In this document: in pieces, positions 42,681-54,928 of the stretch
Layout: each line of letters opens with the position of its first letter
Position numbering within the stretch: position 1 is the stretch's first letter
Origin: Mangifera indica
Lineage: Eukaryota > Streptophyta > Magnoliopsida > Sapindales > Anacardiaceae
DNA: 64,000 bases
NCBI RefSeq assembly: GCF_011075055.1
Contig: NC_058143.1
Location: 7,145,057-7,209,056, forward strand
Direction of reading: 5' to 3'
The notes under the pieces: generated by a model
What the model saw: only the letters and a program-made list of their open reading frames with translations
Told to the model about the DNA's origin: nothing
Database searches by the model: none
Position numbers and translations under genes: made by a program

Positions 42681-43254
42681 AAGAGGAGAAAATTTTTTAA
42701 GTCAATCACATTTTGGACAAAATGTATATTGTACACTTTTTTCCTTCACTAGGTTTTGTCCCATTGGGTTTTCATAGTAAGGTTTTTAATGAAGCAATTT
42801 TAGCACGTTTAACCCTATTTTACAAGACATTAAATAATTATGTTCCTTTGCTTTGGTTTTTATCCCACTAGGTTTTTTCTTAGTAAGGTTAATATAATTA
42901 TCTGTAAATGGTGGAAATCCAAGGGGGAATGTTATGAAAGGATGTCTTTCCACATGATAAAATGAAAGAAAATTAGGCACGCCAAAGATCCTTTTATGAC
43001 TTTGAGTATGGATGCATTTATAAGAGAGTCAAAATTTTAGGATTATAAGGTGGTGGGTAATGCTTATAAATACCCCCCTCCTTTTGTAATTTGAGCATCC
43101 AGATTTATATATATAAACTCTTACACTCCTTTCATTTCTTTACTTCAATTCTCTTTCATTTCTATTAAATTATATTTAAAACACCATGAATAATATCTCA
43201 CATCAATTTGTATTTGTATATATAGTTTATATATATGACCGAACTTTTAAAATA
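42681..43254. other. Probable remains of a Copia LTR or untranslated region
   Basis: It follows the possible polypurine tract of the relic and includes repeated phrases (tttgtcccattgggttt and tttatcccactaggtttt near 42757 and 42858). The tail around 43090-43190 has poly-pyrimidine stretches typical of LTR leaders. No second LTR copy was seen, so this is not proved. Confidence 0.35.
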
Positions 43255-44368
<1,114 letters not shown>

Positions 44369-44697
44369 ATAAATGGTTATTGTAGATTTTTTTTATAAAT
44401 ATTTAATTTTTTTTCAAAACTTTTCATTGTAGGATTGATAATTGAAGGCCAAAGGACTATTTCCCACCCAAGGATTGCTGTTTTTCTAAGTATCTCCCCT
44501 TTAACTTTGAAAATCCCAAATACCTACCCATGAGTAGTTAAATTTAATGGAACCCTAACCCTTTAAAATTTTATCTCTTTTTCCCTCCTAAACTTTAAAA
44601 ACTAAAAGTTTTCCCCCAACTTAAGTTTTAAAAAATGATAGTTTTCCCCTAGGGTTTGGTTTTCAGATATTCGACGTCAAATTTGGCATCATTATTG

Positions 44698-46327
44698 TGT
44701 TAGAATATGCCCTAAAAACCAATCGCTTTAATTGGTTTTAAGGGTTGTATATCTTGCATATACATTATTAATAAAAGAAAAGTTCTGTTATACTTCACAT
44801 GTTTTCAACGTCACTTATATATATATATGTTGTAGTTGTATATTACATCCATATTAACTACATGCATACGACATGTGAAAGGTCCCGATGAGTTTTAATA
44901 AACGTCATCAAATCGTTCCCTACATAGGCAATCTGTTTGGGCAATAGTATTGCATAGTGGGTGTGTGCTATATCACCACAGTATATCAATGAATGATATT
45001 AGACATGGTGGATATACACATGGGTAAACAATGGAACCATTTGATGGTTAGAGAACTGATCAAAGGTTATTTTATTATATTGTTTATCGAACGTGACCGC
45101 TGAACGATGATCACATGGGCATTAATATGTAGTCAATGATACATCGTGAATCATACTAGTGTATAGATCCTTTGACTTGAGATATCATAGTTGTGCTTCG
45201 TTCCGGAACATATGGTTCATACGGTGTATACCACGAAGCTAATCATGTCTCGTTCAGAAGCCGTTTTGATCATATGTTGCTTGAGCGAGAGGACAAGTGA
45301 TGATCATACAAGGATCCGTCAGCTCGACTGCTCCCGAGTTCCCATACGAATATCGAGAAACATGAAAATCTAAAACACTGGCCAGTGTAGATAAAAGACC
45401 ACAAGAAAAGAGTTTCGATGTGGCACGTTATGATGTATTACCTGATATTCGAAAAGATTAAATATTGGATTTTGACATTCCATGAATCCAAGCTTAATCG
45501 GGATGTAATGATGGAGGGATTGGACTACATGGTAAGTGTGAGTAAGAAAGGTTCATTTGATATTATGTGAAGCTTATATTTCATTGTGATGTAGGGGTCA
45601 TGGGACATTGCTAGATGATACCACATGATCAGTGGGAGCTTCATTTTGTAGCGGAAAATGAAGTATATCAGTTAACGACAGTTTTAGGTTATATAATGAT
45701 ATAATGAAACGTATCGTCCGATATGGGGCCTACGACTACGTCACTATGAACCTTGAAGGTCACACCTATATTTCAAGGAAGAAAATGGTATTATGAAGCT
45801 GAAAATATTTATCCATGGTGGGCTAGCACTTTCCGAGGATAAAAATTGTGCTTTTCGAATAAGATTCGGAAAAGGGGCAAAATTGTCATTTTACACCTTT
45901 CAAATTGTTTAGAAAGTTAAAATGATTAATTTTGGGCATAAATGAATTAACATGTGTCAAATTCTCATTTCTCTTACTTTTCCACCAATGAGAATTAAAC
46001 ATATGTTTAACTTGATAATTATCAAGTTTTAATGCCATAAATTTGAGAGAAAATAAAGAAAAATATGCAATTTTTCTTTACTTCTTCTTCTTGGCCGGGA
46101 AAAAGTTTCTCCTTTCTTCCATTTTTCTTCCTTGCATGGTGTAAGTCAAGAGATCACTTATTTTAGTGATTCAAGCTTCCAAACTTCAAATCAAATTACA
46201 AGGTACAAAGTAGTTTACAAGTTTATATATTTTATTTCTTGAAAAATCATGTAAACTTTTCAATACCATTGTTACATATGATGTGAACATAAATTAAAAA
46301 TTTTAATTTTGTTGCCAAAATCCTTCA
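44698..46327 (+). repeat. 5' LTR of the Copia element (1630 bp)
   Basis: Starts TGTTAGAATATGCCC and ends AAATCCTTCA. The start contains a short hairpin-capable pair, aaccaatcgctttaattggtt. The 60-codon frame at 45191 is present in both LTRs but looks like chance, without a recognisable domain. Confidence 0.97.
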
Positions 46328-46329
46328 AA

Positions 46330-46341
46330 TGGTATCAGAGC
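46330..46341 (+). other. Primer-binding site of the Copia element
   Basis: TGGTATCAGAGC, 2 bp after the 5' LTR, matches the complement of the 3' end of initiator-Met tRNA, the usual primer for plant Copia elements. Confidence 0.95.
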
Positions 46342-48470
46342 AAGAGTTTGATCCTTGAATGACAAGAACATGCCATAATTTTAGGTGTTTGGAAGAGTTA
46401 GTGATCAAAACCTAAGCTATAATTTTTGTTATGTGTGATTGGTTCAAACCAAGGGTACATATGTTATTAGGAATGTCTTAATAGCATTGGAGAAGCTTTA
46501 AATTGTTGAAATTGTGTTGGATAACTTTTGACATAATTAAAATAAAATAAAATAAAAAAAAAAACCCTAATTTTAGAAATTTGGGTGATTTTTAAATTAA
46601 TGGTTTAATCATGATTTATACATGATTGTCATGATATTCACATGAATTTTAATCTTGACTTTACATGGGAATGTGTTTTTTAAGAAACTTAGTTTGTGAG
46701 ACTTGGTGAAGGGCATGAACAAGTTGACATGATTTTCATGTGTTTGGTTGATGGAAATAACATTCAATGTTGATTGAATTGTTATTAATTCCTTAAACTA
46801 GTGCTTGACTTGGTTTGATTGAGAATTGAATTCTTAATAGCTTGGATTGGATAAATTACTTTATGAGTAACCATATTCATGCTTGAATAATTATTATGTG
46901 GTAAGATGAATTATGTTTGAGTGATGAATGATTCATATATGTCATGATTTGGTGAAATGCATGACACTTGTGAATTTGGCTCATATTTGGCATGTGTTAT
47001 GTATTTATATTACAATTTGTCATTCTAAAATATATTCATGTTTAAGTATGAATTGAAACATGGTTAGTGAGATTTTGGTGAACTTGGTATATGTTTTGGA
47101 AACATCAAGAGTTAGGGTTTCATGGTTGGTTTCAAGAAAAATGTAATATAGAATTTTGGTTTAAATTACTTTGTTTACTTGTTATGGTTTGATCTTGCAG
47201 ACACCAAACATTGGATGTGTTTGTATTTTAGCAAACTTGAATGAAAAGCATGAAATATGGTAAATTATTTGTTAAGTTTACCAAATTACAAATTTAATTT
47301 ATATGTATGAATGTTTGACTAGGATGCCCAAAATGTCATGTCATTAAAGGAATTTATGATAGTATTAATGTGTGACATGTGTATGCTATATATTTGAGAC
47401 ATAGTGACATGGTCAACATCATGCTTTTAAATGCTTAATATTATGTATGCTAGATTGAAATAAACTTAACATGTTAGATGTGTTTGTTGTCTTAGATACA
47501 TAAATAAAAACTCAAGTTTGCTAATCTAGGATTAAATTATAAGATATTGGATGTCTTATATGCAAGATCAACCTAATGTACATTTTAGATATGTGATATG
47601 TTAAGTTGTATGAAAATATGATTTCTTTTGTTTATTGAATAATATAGTTGATATGTGTTCAATAGCATGCCTAAGTTTTATGTTTTATGTTATCATATAA
47701 TTTGTTTATGGTATATAACACATAGTTTTGTGTTTTAGAGAACTAAAACTTTTAGGCATGAAATATTCTTACAATACCATTTAGGATATTGGAAAAGTTT
47801 TCAATGGCATAAATTGTAAGAATATGATTTAGTAATATGTCTTGGGTGACAAATACGTATCCAAAGATATATACTAGATTACCCAAGATATAAAATGAAT
47901 CTTATTAATAATAATAAAATCTTCCCTAAATTTTCAATATCAAATTCGAGCCTTCCATTGTGGGTTGATTAGGGTTACGTCATAAGGCTAGACATCCTAG
48001 ATTTCTATTATGTGACGGATACTATATCATATGACGTAAAATTAGTCGATTGGTGTCTAGAGTACTATTTCTGTCATTCCCTAGATTCTATTATGTGCGG
48101 GAGTGATGGGGTATTATATCTGGAAAGCACGATGGGTTGAATTTGACTAGTTTAGAGTGCTTAGATCTATTATGTGCGGTGCTCAAAGCTAGAGGCTCAC
48201 ATGAATCATAGCTTGCATTTAGAATGTAAAAGGAAATCGTTTCCTACTTATTGAGCTTGACGGACTTAGATCTATTATGTGCGGTTTGTCAAGTTTGATA
48301 AGAATTTGATTCCCCACTAGAAAGTGATCCAATGAACTTTCCGAATCTTCAACCGGGGAAGTATAAGATTTGAATAAAATAGTGGGAGCTAATAAGATTA
48401 GGTTTATTGGTAATTTCTAATGAATTTGTTATTTCTTGCAGCATTCTCTCTTGTGATCTAGAATCTCAAA
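46342..48470 (+). other. 2.1-kb leader of the Copia element with a four-fold motif
   Basis: Long region before the start codon without a conserved protein. At its 3' end a motif close to tagatctattatgtgcgg occurs four times, at about 47998-48018, 48082-48100, 48162-48179 and 48266-48284. Packaging and dimerisation signals of retroelements lie in leaders, so these are candidates; this is inference. Confidence 0.85.
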
Positions 48471-51400
48471 ATGTCAACAGCAAACAATATACTCCTGAAA
48501 TTGATGGACTCGCATGTGCTTATTGGTCCAAATTTTAAGGATTGGCTGAGAAATCTGACCATCGTTCTCAATCTTGAAAAGTCAGCTTATGTCTTGGAGG
48601 CACCTTTACCAACAGCAGTGGACCCTGATGCCCCTGAGACAGAGCAAAGGGCTTATGCTGAATGGGTAGATGCTGACTTACGAGTTCGCAGTTATATGCT
48701 GGCATCAATGAACTCTGAACTTCAAACTCGGTTTGAGAACGTGAAGAGTGCATATGAAATTATCACTACTTTAAGACAATTATATAGTGAAAATGCTCGA
48801 GTGAAGGAATATAATTTGATGACTTCACTATTCAGCATGCGGCTTAGGGAGGGCATTTCCCCAGATGATCATGTTATTAAAATGATTAATAAGGCTGGGG
48901 AGTTACAAGTTATGGGCACAGATTTGCCGCATAATGTTCGGGTGAGTTTGATTCTCCATTCACTCCCTCCAACTTTTAAGCCGTTTATTACAAATTATAA
49001 TCTCAATAGGATTGAGCGCACTCTCCCTGATCTTCTCAATGATATTCAAGAATTTTACAACAATGAGAAGAAAGGGAAAACACCAGCTGAGTTGCTAGCT
49101 ACTTTTGCCACGAGAGGCAAAAAGAGGCAAGCTCAAAAGCCTTGGTGGAGAGGTTCACAGATGGGATCTGGTGGACCAAAAGTACAAAGAAAAGGTTTTA
49201 AGAAAACCACTGCCAGACCTTCTAGGATGAAGGGTTTTGGCATTGGCGCAGCACGTTCTCAGCCTCCACGACCATCTGTTCCACAGAAAGAAAAGAAGCA
49301 GGAGAAGAGTAATTGCTTTTATTGCAACCAAGAGGGGCATTGGAAGAGGAACTGTCCCCTATACCTTGATGATCTGAGAAAAAGCAAAACAGGTACATAT
49401 CAGTGTTATGTAATTGAATTTGAATTAAATGTTAATTCAAACATTGATTCCTGGATATTAGATTCTGCTGCAACTTCACATGTTTGTGCTTGTTTACAGC
49501 ATCTGCAGAATAGTTCTGCCTTGAAACGTGATGAGATCACACTGAGACTGGCTGATGGGACACGAGTTTCCGCAGAGGCTGTAGGTGTATGTAATGTACA
49601 GTTACCTACTAGGCATGTAATAACTTTATATAAAACTTTGTATTTTGCTAATGCCACCAGGAATATCATCTCTATTCCAGTTTTGTGTAAAAATGGTTAT
49701 CAATTTACCTTTAATGGAAATGAATGTCTAATTTATTTTGGGAATAGATTAGTGGGAAATGCTATCAATACAAATGGTTTGTATGTGGTAGAGCTTGATT
49801 TACATAGCACTATGTATTCAAAATCATCTAAAAGAACTAGGGATCATATAAATCCAATAGTTCTATGGCATCACAGATTTGGTCATATTGGAAAGGATCG
49901 GATTCGACAATTAGGAGAAAGTGGACTTTTAGGTTCATTGGGTTCAGAACCCTATCCTACTTGTGAATCTTGTCTTCGAGGAAAAATGATCAAGCTTCCG
50001 TTTAAGAATAAAGGGGAGCGAGCCAAAAATATATTAGAGTTGATACACACTGATGTGTGTGGCCCCTTTAATGAAATGGCCCGAGGAGGTTTTTCATACT
50101 TCATTACCTTTATCGATGATTATTCTCGATATGGGTATTTGTATTTAATGAAATACAAATCTGAAGCTTTTGAAAAGTTCAGAGAGTTTCAAAAGGAAGT
50201 AGAAAACCAGACTGGGAAGAATATTAAAGCTTTACGTTCAGATCGTGGAGGTGAATACTTGAGTACAGAATTCCAGGAGTTCTTAAGAGACAAAGGAATA
50301 CTATCTCAGTTGACTCCGCCATTCACACCACAACATAATGGTGTGTCTGAACGGAGAAATCGTACTTTATTAGATATGGTACGATCTATGATGAGTTTTA
50401 CTGATTTGCCAGTTTATTTATGGGGATATGCTCTTCAGACAGCACTGCATGTGTTGAATAAAGCCCCATCGAAGTCCATTCAGAAAACACCATACGAATT
50501 ATGGTATGACAGACTTCCAAGTGTAAACTACCTGAAAATCTGGGGATGTCCTGCATTTGTCAAAGTGGTTAGAACTGATAAATTGGAGTCCCGAGCAGAA
50601 AAGGGTCGATTTATCGGGTATCCAAAAGAAAGTTTAGGATATTATTTCTACTTTCACTCTGATCAAAGAATTATGGTTAGTAGAAATGCACATTTTCTTG
50701 AGAAAGAGTTCTTAGAGGAAGGTGGTGCAAGAAGAAAAATTGTGCTCGAAGAAGAGTCTGGAGAGCCCGTAACCGAGCCTATTCAGGTAAATCCTCCAGG
50801 TATACAATCACCTATACCAACTACAACGGCTCAAATAAGAAAGTCTGTTAGAGTGTCTCGACCTCCCGAGAGATATGGATTTCTGACAGAAGGAGATTTT
50901 GAATCTCTTCTAATGGGAGAAACTGAGCATCTAGAGGATCCAAGAACTTACCAAGAGGCGATATTGGATATTGACTCTGGTAGATGGCTAGAGGCAATGA
51001 ATTCAGAAATTGAATCTATGAATGTCAATCAAGTATGGACGCTCATTGATCCACCTGATGGAATAGTTCCGATCGGATGTAAATGGATCTTCAAGAGAAA
51101 AATTGGCAAGGATGGAAAAGTTGAAACTTATAAAGCTCGATTGGTAGCTAAAGGTTATACTCAAAAACAAGGGTTGGATTATGAGGAGACCTTTTCACCA
51201 GTCGCGATGCTTAAATCCATCAGAATTCTCCTAGCCATCGCAGCACACTATGATTATGAGATATGGCAGATGGATGTTAAAACTGCTTTTCTCAATGGGT
51301 ATATTGAGGAAAATATCTATATGGAGCAGCCAATCGGTTTTGTATCCGCTACCGAGAGGCATAAAGTGTGCAAACTACATCGATCTATATATGGATTAAA

Positions 51401-52514
51401 ACAAGCTTCAAGAAGCTGGAATATTCGATTTGATGAAACTATTCGAGTATTCGGTTTTATTAAAAATCCAGATGAGCCGTGTGTTTATAAATTGGATAGA
51501 GATAAAATTGTCGTTTTCCTAGTCTTGTATGTAGATGACATATTATTAATTGGAAACGACATTGGCACTATGACTGACGTTAAGCTATGGTTAGCGAAAT
51601 CTTTCTCCATGAAGGATCTTGGAGAAGCAACCTATATTTTAGGTATTCGTATCTATAGAGATAGAGCGAAAGGATTAATAGGTTTATCTCAAAAGTTGTA
51701 CATAGAGAAAGTGTTGAAACGCTTTCACATGCAAGACTCTAAGAGAGGTCTACTACCGTTTCCTCATGGAACACATCTATCAAAAGATATGTGTCCAAAG
51801 ACTGATGAGGAACGACAACGAATGTGTGAGGTGCCATATGCTTCGGCAGTAGGTAGTCTCATGTATGCCATGTTATGTACACGACCAGACATTGCTTTTG
51901 CAGTTAGTGCAGTAAGCAAATATCAGTCAAATCCTGGAGAAAGACACTGGACAACAGTAAAAGCCATCCTGAAGTATTTGAGAAGGACCAAGGAGTTGAT
52001 ACTAGGTTATGGGGGTTCAGAGTTGACGCTCAAAGGATACTCAGATTCTGATTTTCAGTCGGATGTAGACGATAGAAAGTCTACGTCTGCATTTATTTTT
52101 GTTTGTAATGGAGGTGCAGTTAGTTGGAAAAGTGCTAAACAATCGACTACTGCAGACTCTACTACAGAAGCTGAGTATATTGCCGCTTCAGAAGCTGCAA
52201 AAGAGGCTGTTTGGATGCGTAAATTCGCCACAGAGTTGGGCGTGGTTCCTCAGATGAGTCAACCAGTAATTCTATTCTGTGACAATACTGGTGCCATTGC
52301 ACAGGCAAAGGAACCAAGAGCGCATCAAAAGTCAAAACATGTTCAACGAAAATATCACATCTTGAGAGAATTCGTTGGAGCTGGAGATATTGTCATTCAG
52401 AAGATTGCTTCGGCAGACAATCTTGCAGATCCACTAACTAAAGCACTGACGCAAAGACTGTTGGACCAGCATCTAGAGAAGATGGGCATTAGGTACTACA
52501 GCGATTGGCTTTAG
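48471..52514 (+). CDS. Copia gag-pol polyprotein, 1347 aa, intact
   Basis: One frame encodes all parts for self-copying and integration. Order, in residues: Gag with UBN2-type capsid (about 1-210), zinc knuckle CFYCNQEGHWKRNC (about 282-295), protease WILDSAATSHVC (about 327-338), GAG-pre-integrase WHHRFGHIG (about 466), integrase with Asp in HTDVCGPF (about 527), Asp in SDRGGEY (about 590) and Glu in NGVSERRNR 36 residues later (DD35E), reverse transcriptase from about 830 with LYVDDILLIG (about 1020), RNase H from about 1180 with DSDFQSDVDDRKS and TEAEYIAASEA. The order protease, integrase, reverse transcriptase identifies Copia. The protease triad reads DSA where most relatives have DSG. 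No frameshift or stop. The ATG follows aaaatgtcaacagc and is the first of the frame. Confidence 0.97.
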   Translation: MSTANNILLKLMDSHVLIGPNFKDWLRNLTIVLNLEKSAYVLEAPLPTAVDPDAPETEQRAYAEWVDADLRVRSYMLASMNSELQTRFENVKSAYEIITTLRQLYSENARVKEYNLMTSLFSMRLREGISPDDHVIKMINKAGELQVMGTDLPHNVRVSLILHSLPPTFKPFITNYNLNRIERTLPDLLNDIQEFYNNEKKGKTPAELLATFATRGKKRQAQKPWWRGSQMGSGGPKVQRKGFKKTTARPSRMKGFGIGAARSQPPRPSVPQKEKKQEKSNCFYCNQEGHWKRNCPLYLDDLRKSKTGTYQCYVIEFELNVNSNIDSWILDSAATSHVCACLQHLQNSSALKRDEITLRLADGTRVSAEAVGVCNVQLPTRHVITLYKTLYFANATRNIISIPVLCKNGYQFTFNGNECLIYFGNRLVGNAINTNGLYVVELDLHSTMYSKSSKRTRDHINPIVLWHHRFGHIGKDRIRQLGESGLLGSLGSEPYPTCESCLRGKMIKLPFKNKGERAKNILELIHTDVCGPFNEMARGGFSYFITFIDDYSRYGYLYLMKYKSEAFEKFREFQKEVENQTGKNIKALRSDRGGEYLSTEFQEFLRDKGILSQLTPPFTPQHNGVSERRNRTLLDMVRSMMSFTDLPVYLWGYALQTALHVLNKAPSKSIQKTPYELWYDRLPSVNYLKIWGCPAFVKVVRTDKLESRAEKGRFIGYPKESLGYYFYFHSDQRIMVSRNAHFLEKEFLEEGGARRKIVLEEESGEPVTEPIQVNPPGIQSPIPTTTAQIRKSVRVSRPPERYGFLTEGDFESLLMGETEHLEDPRTYQEAILDIDSGRWLEAMNSEIESMNVNQVWTLIDPPDGIVPIGCKWIFKRKIGKDGKVETYKARLVAKGYTQKQGLDYEETFSPVAMLKSIRILLAIAAHYDYEIWQMDVKTAFLNGYIEENIYMEQPIGFVSATERHKVCKLHRSIYGLKQASRSWNIRFDETIRVFGFIKNPDEPCVYKLDRDKIVVFLVLYVDDILLIGNDIGTMTDVKLWLAKSFSMKDLGEATYILGIRIYRDRAKGLIGLSQKLYIEKVLKRFHMQDSKRGLLPFPHGTHLSKDMCPKTDEERQRMCEVPYASAVGSLMYAMLCTRPDIAFAVSAVSKYQSNPGERHWTTVKAILKYLRRTKELILGYGGSELTLKGYSDSDFQSDVDDRKSTSAFIFVCNGGAVSWKSAKQSTTADSTTEAEYIAASEAAKEAVWMRKFATELGVVPQMSQPVILFCDNTGAIAQAKEPRAHQKSKHVQRKYHILREFVGAGDIVIQKIASADNLADPLTKALTQRLLDQHLEKMGIRYYSDWL

Positions 52515-52517
52515 TGC

Positions 52518-52526
52518 AAGTGGGAG
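52518..52526 (+). other. Polypurine tract of the Copia element
   Basis: AAGTGGGAG, 4 bp before the 3' LTR and directly after the polyprotein stop. It primes plus-strand DNA synthesis in this element type. Confidence 0.8.
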
Positions 52527-52530
52527 TTTT

Positions 52531-54160
52531 TGTTAGAATATGCCCTAAAAACCAATCGCTTTAATTGGTTTTAAGGGTTGTATATCTTGCATATACATTA
52601 TTAATAAAAGAAAAGTTCTGTTATACTTCACATGTTTTCAACGTCACTTATATATATATATGTTGTAGTTGTATATTACATCCATATTAACTACATGCAT
52701 ACGACATGTGAAAGGTCCCGATGAGTTTTAATAAACGTCATCAAATCGTTCCCTACATAGGCAATCTGTTTGGGCAATAGTATTGCATAGTGGGTGTGTG
52801 CTATATCACCACAGTATATCAATGAATGATATTAGACATGGTGGATATACACATGGGTAAACAATGGAACCATTTGATGGTTAGAGAACTGATCAAAGGT
52901 TATTTTATTATATTGTTTATCGAATGTGACCGCTGAACGATGATCACATGGGCATTAATATGTAGTCAATGATACATCGTGAATCATACTAGTGTATAGA
53001 TCCTTTGACTTGAGATATCATAGTTGTGCTTCGTTCCGGAACATATGGTTCATACGGTGTATACCACGAAGCTAATCATGTCTCGTTCAGAAGCCGTTTT
53101 GATCATATGTTGCTTGAGCGAGAGGACAAGTGATGATCATACAAGGATCCGTCAGCTCGACTGCTCCCGAGTTCCCATACGAATATCGAGAAACATGAAA
53201 ATCTAAAACACTGGCCAGTGTAGATAAAAGACCACAAGAAAAGAGTTTCGATGTGGCACGTTATGATGTATTACCTGATATTCGAAAAGATTAAATATTG
53301 GATTTTGACATTCCATGAATCCAAGCTTAATCGGGATGTAATGATGGAGGGATTGGACTACATGGTAAGTGTGAGTAAGAAAGGTTCATTTGATATTATG
53401 TGAAGCTTGTATTTCATTGTGATGTAGGGGTCATGGGACATTGCTAGATGATACCACATGATCAGTGGGAGCTTCATTTTGTAGCGGAAAATGAAGTATA
53501 TCAGTTAACGACAGTTTTAGGTTATATAATGATATAATGAAACGTATCGTCCGATATGGGGCCTACGACTACGTCACTATGAACCTTGAAGGTCACACCT
53601 ATATTTCAAGGAAGAAAATGGTATTATGAAGCTGAAAATATTTATCCATGGTGGGCTAGCACTTTCCGAGGATAAAAATTGTGCTTTTCGAATAAGATTC
53701 GGAAAAGGGGCAAAATTGTCATTTTACACCTTTCAAATTGTTTAGAAAGTTAAAATGATTAATTTTGGGCATAAATGAATTAACATGTGTCAAATTCTCA
53801 TTTCTCTTACTTTTCCACCAATGAGAATTAAACATATGTTTAACTTGATAATTATCAAGTTTTAATGCCATAAATTTGAGAGAAAATAAAGAAAAATATG
53901 CAATTTTTCTTTACTTCTTCTTCTTGGCCGGGAAAAAGTTTCTCCTTTCTTCCATTTTTCTTCCTTGCATGGTGTAAGTCAAGAGATCACTTATTTTAGT
54001 GATTCAAGCTTCCAAACTTCAAATCAAATTACAAGGTACAAAGTAGTTTACAAGTTTATATATTTTATTTCTTGAAAAATCATGTAAACTTTTCAATACC
54101 ATTGTTACATATGATGTGAACATAAATTAAAAATTTTAATTTTGTTGCCAAAATCCTTCA
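52531..54160 (+). repeat. 3' LTR of the Copia element (1630 bp)
   Basis: Identical to the 5' LTR at all but two positions by eye (52925 T, 53409 G). Ends AAATCCTTCA and is followed by the target duplication TATTG. Confidence 0.97.
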
Positions 54161-54928
54161 TATTGACCGTTTATCCCTCCTGAAGCTTCCTCTTCCTTTA
54201 ACGGTCTCTCTCCACCCATTTGGATGCTCGATTGGTGTCAAATGATGCTTGGAAGATGACAGGAGATGAAGAGTTTCGTTGGGGAAGACAAAACTCTTCA
54301 TCTTGGTTTGTTTTTCAGAAGAAGATCGATGCCGAATAAACGTCTAAATGGGTGGAGAGAGACCACCAGAGGGAGAAGAAGCTTCGGGAGGGATAGACGA
54401 CCAACAATGTTGTCAGATTTAGCGTCGGAGATCTGAAAACCAAATCCTAGGGGGAAATTGTCATTTTTTAAAACTTCAGTTGGGGGAAAACTTTTAGTTT
54501 TCAAAGTTTAGGGAGGAAAAAGAGATTATATTTAAATTTATTTTTAATATTATAGATAAAATAACGATTTTACTCTTACTACTGTTAAATTTAATTGCTC
54601 ATGGGTGGGTATTTGAGATTTTCAAAGTTAAAGGGGGGACACTTGGGAAAACAACAATCCTTGGGTGGGAAATAGTCCTTTGGCCATAATTAAAATAAGT
54701 AGTTATGTTTTTGCTTGTTTCTAAGGAGAATATATCAAATGTGATGAGAACATAATGAAGTATGTTAGAGGTTATAAAAAATTGGTTAAAATTCTCTCTA
54801 AAACAACTCTTGAGAGATTTATCCAACTTTTGAGTGAACAGTATGATATTGATTTAATCAAAAACTACATTCAACTATGTATGAAACCAAAAAGAATTAA
54901 TCTTGACAACCCTGTAAAGATAAAAAAT

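Larger units (their letters stand above)
44698..54160 (+). mobile_element. Complete, young Ty1/Copia retrotransposon, 9463 bp
   Basis: Two LTRs of 1630 bp with TG...CA ends, a 5-bp target duplication TATTG (44693-44697 and 54161-54165), an initiator-Met primer site, a long leader, one uninterrupted gag-pol frame and a polypurine tract. I count two differences between the LTRs (45092/52925 C-T and 45576/53409 A-G). This low divergence and the open frame suggest recent insertion. The solo LTR at 17695 is an older relative. I have not placed it in a named Copia lineage. Confidence 0.97.
44447..54685. mobile_element. MULE-type MITE split by a Copia insertion
   Basis: The left part, 44447-44697, starts ggccaaaggactatttccca. 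The right part, 54166-54685, ends with the complement (ggaaatagtcctttggcc). Joined, they make about 771 bp, close to the 801 bp of the complete copy at 34008. The outer 9-bp target duplication is ATAATTGAA (44438-44446) against ATAATTAAA (54686-54694). The core with aagacaaaactcttcatctt lies in the right part. The Copia element 44698-54160 lies inside. Confidence 0.9.

Noticed and set aside
45191..45373. 60-codon open frame, identical in both Copia LTRs (also 53024-53206)
   Set aside because: The identity follows from LTR identity. No domain and no evidence of coding; it is not kept open over family history as far as I can see.
49155..49669. Antisense open frames over the Copia gag-protease region
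   Set aside because: Shadows of the strong plus-strand coding frame.
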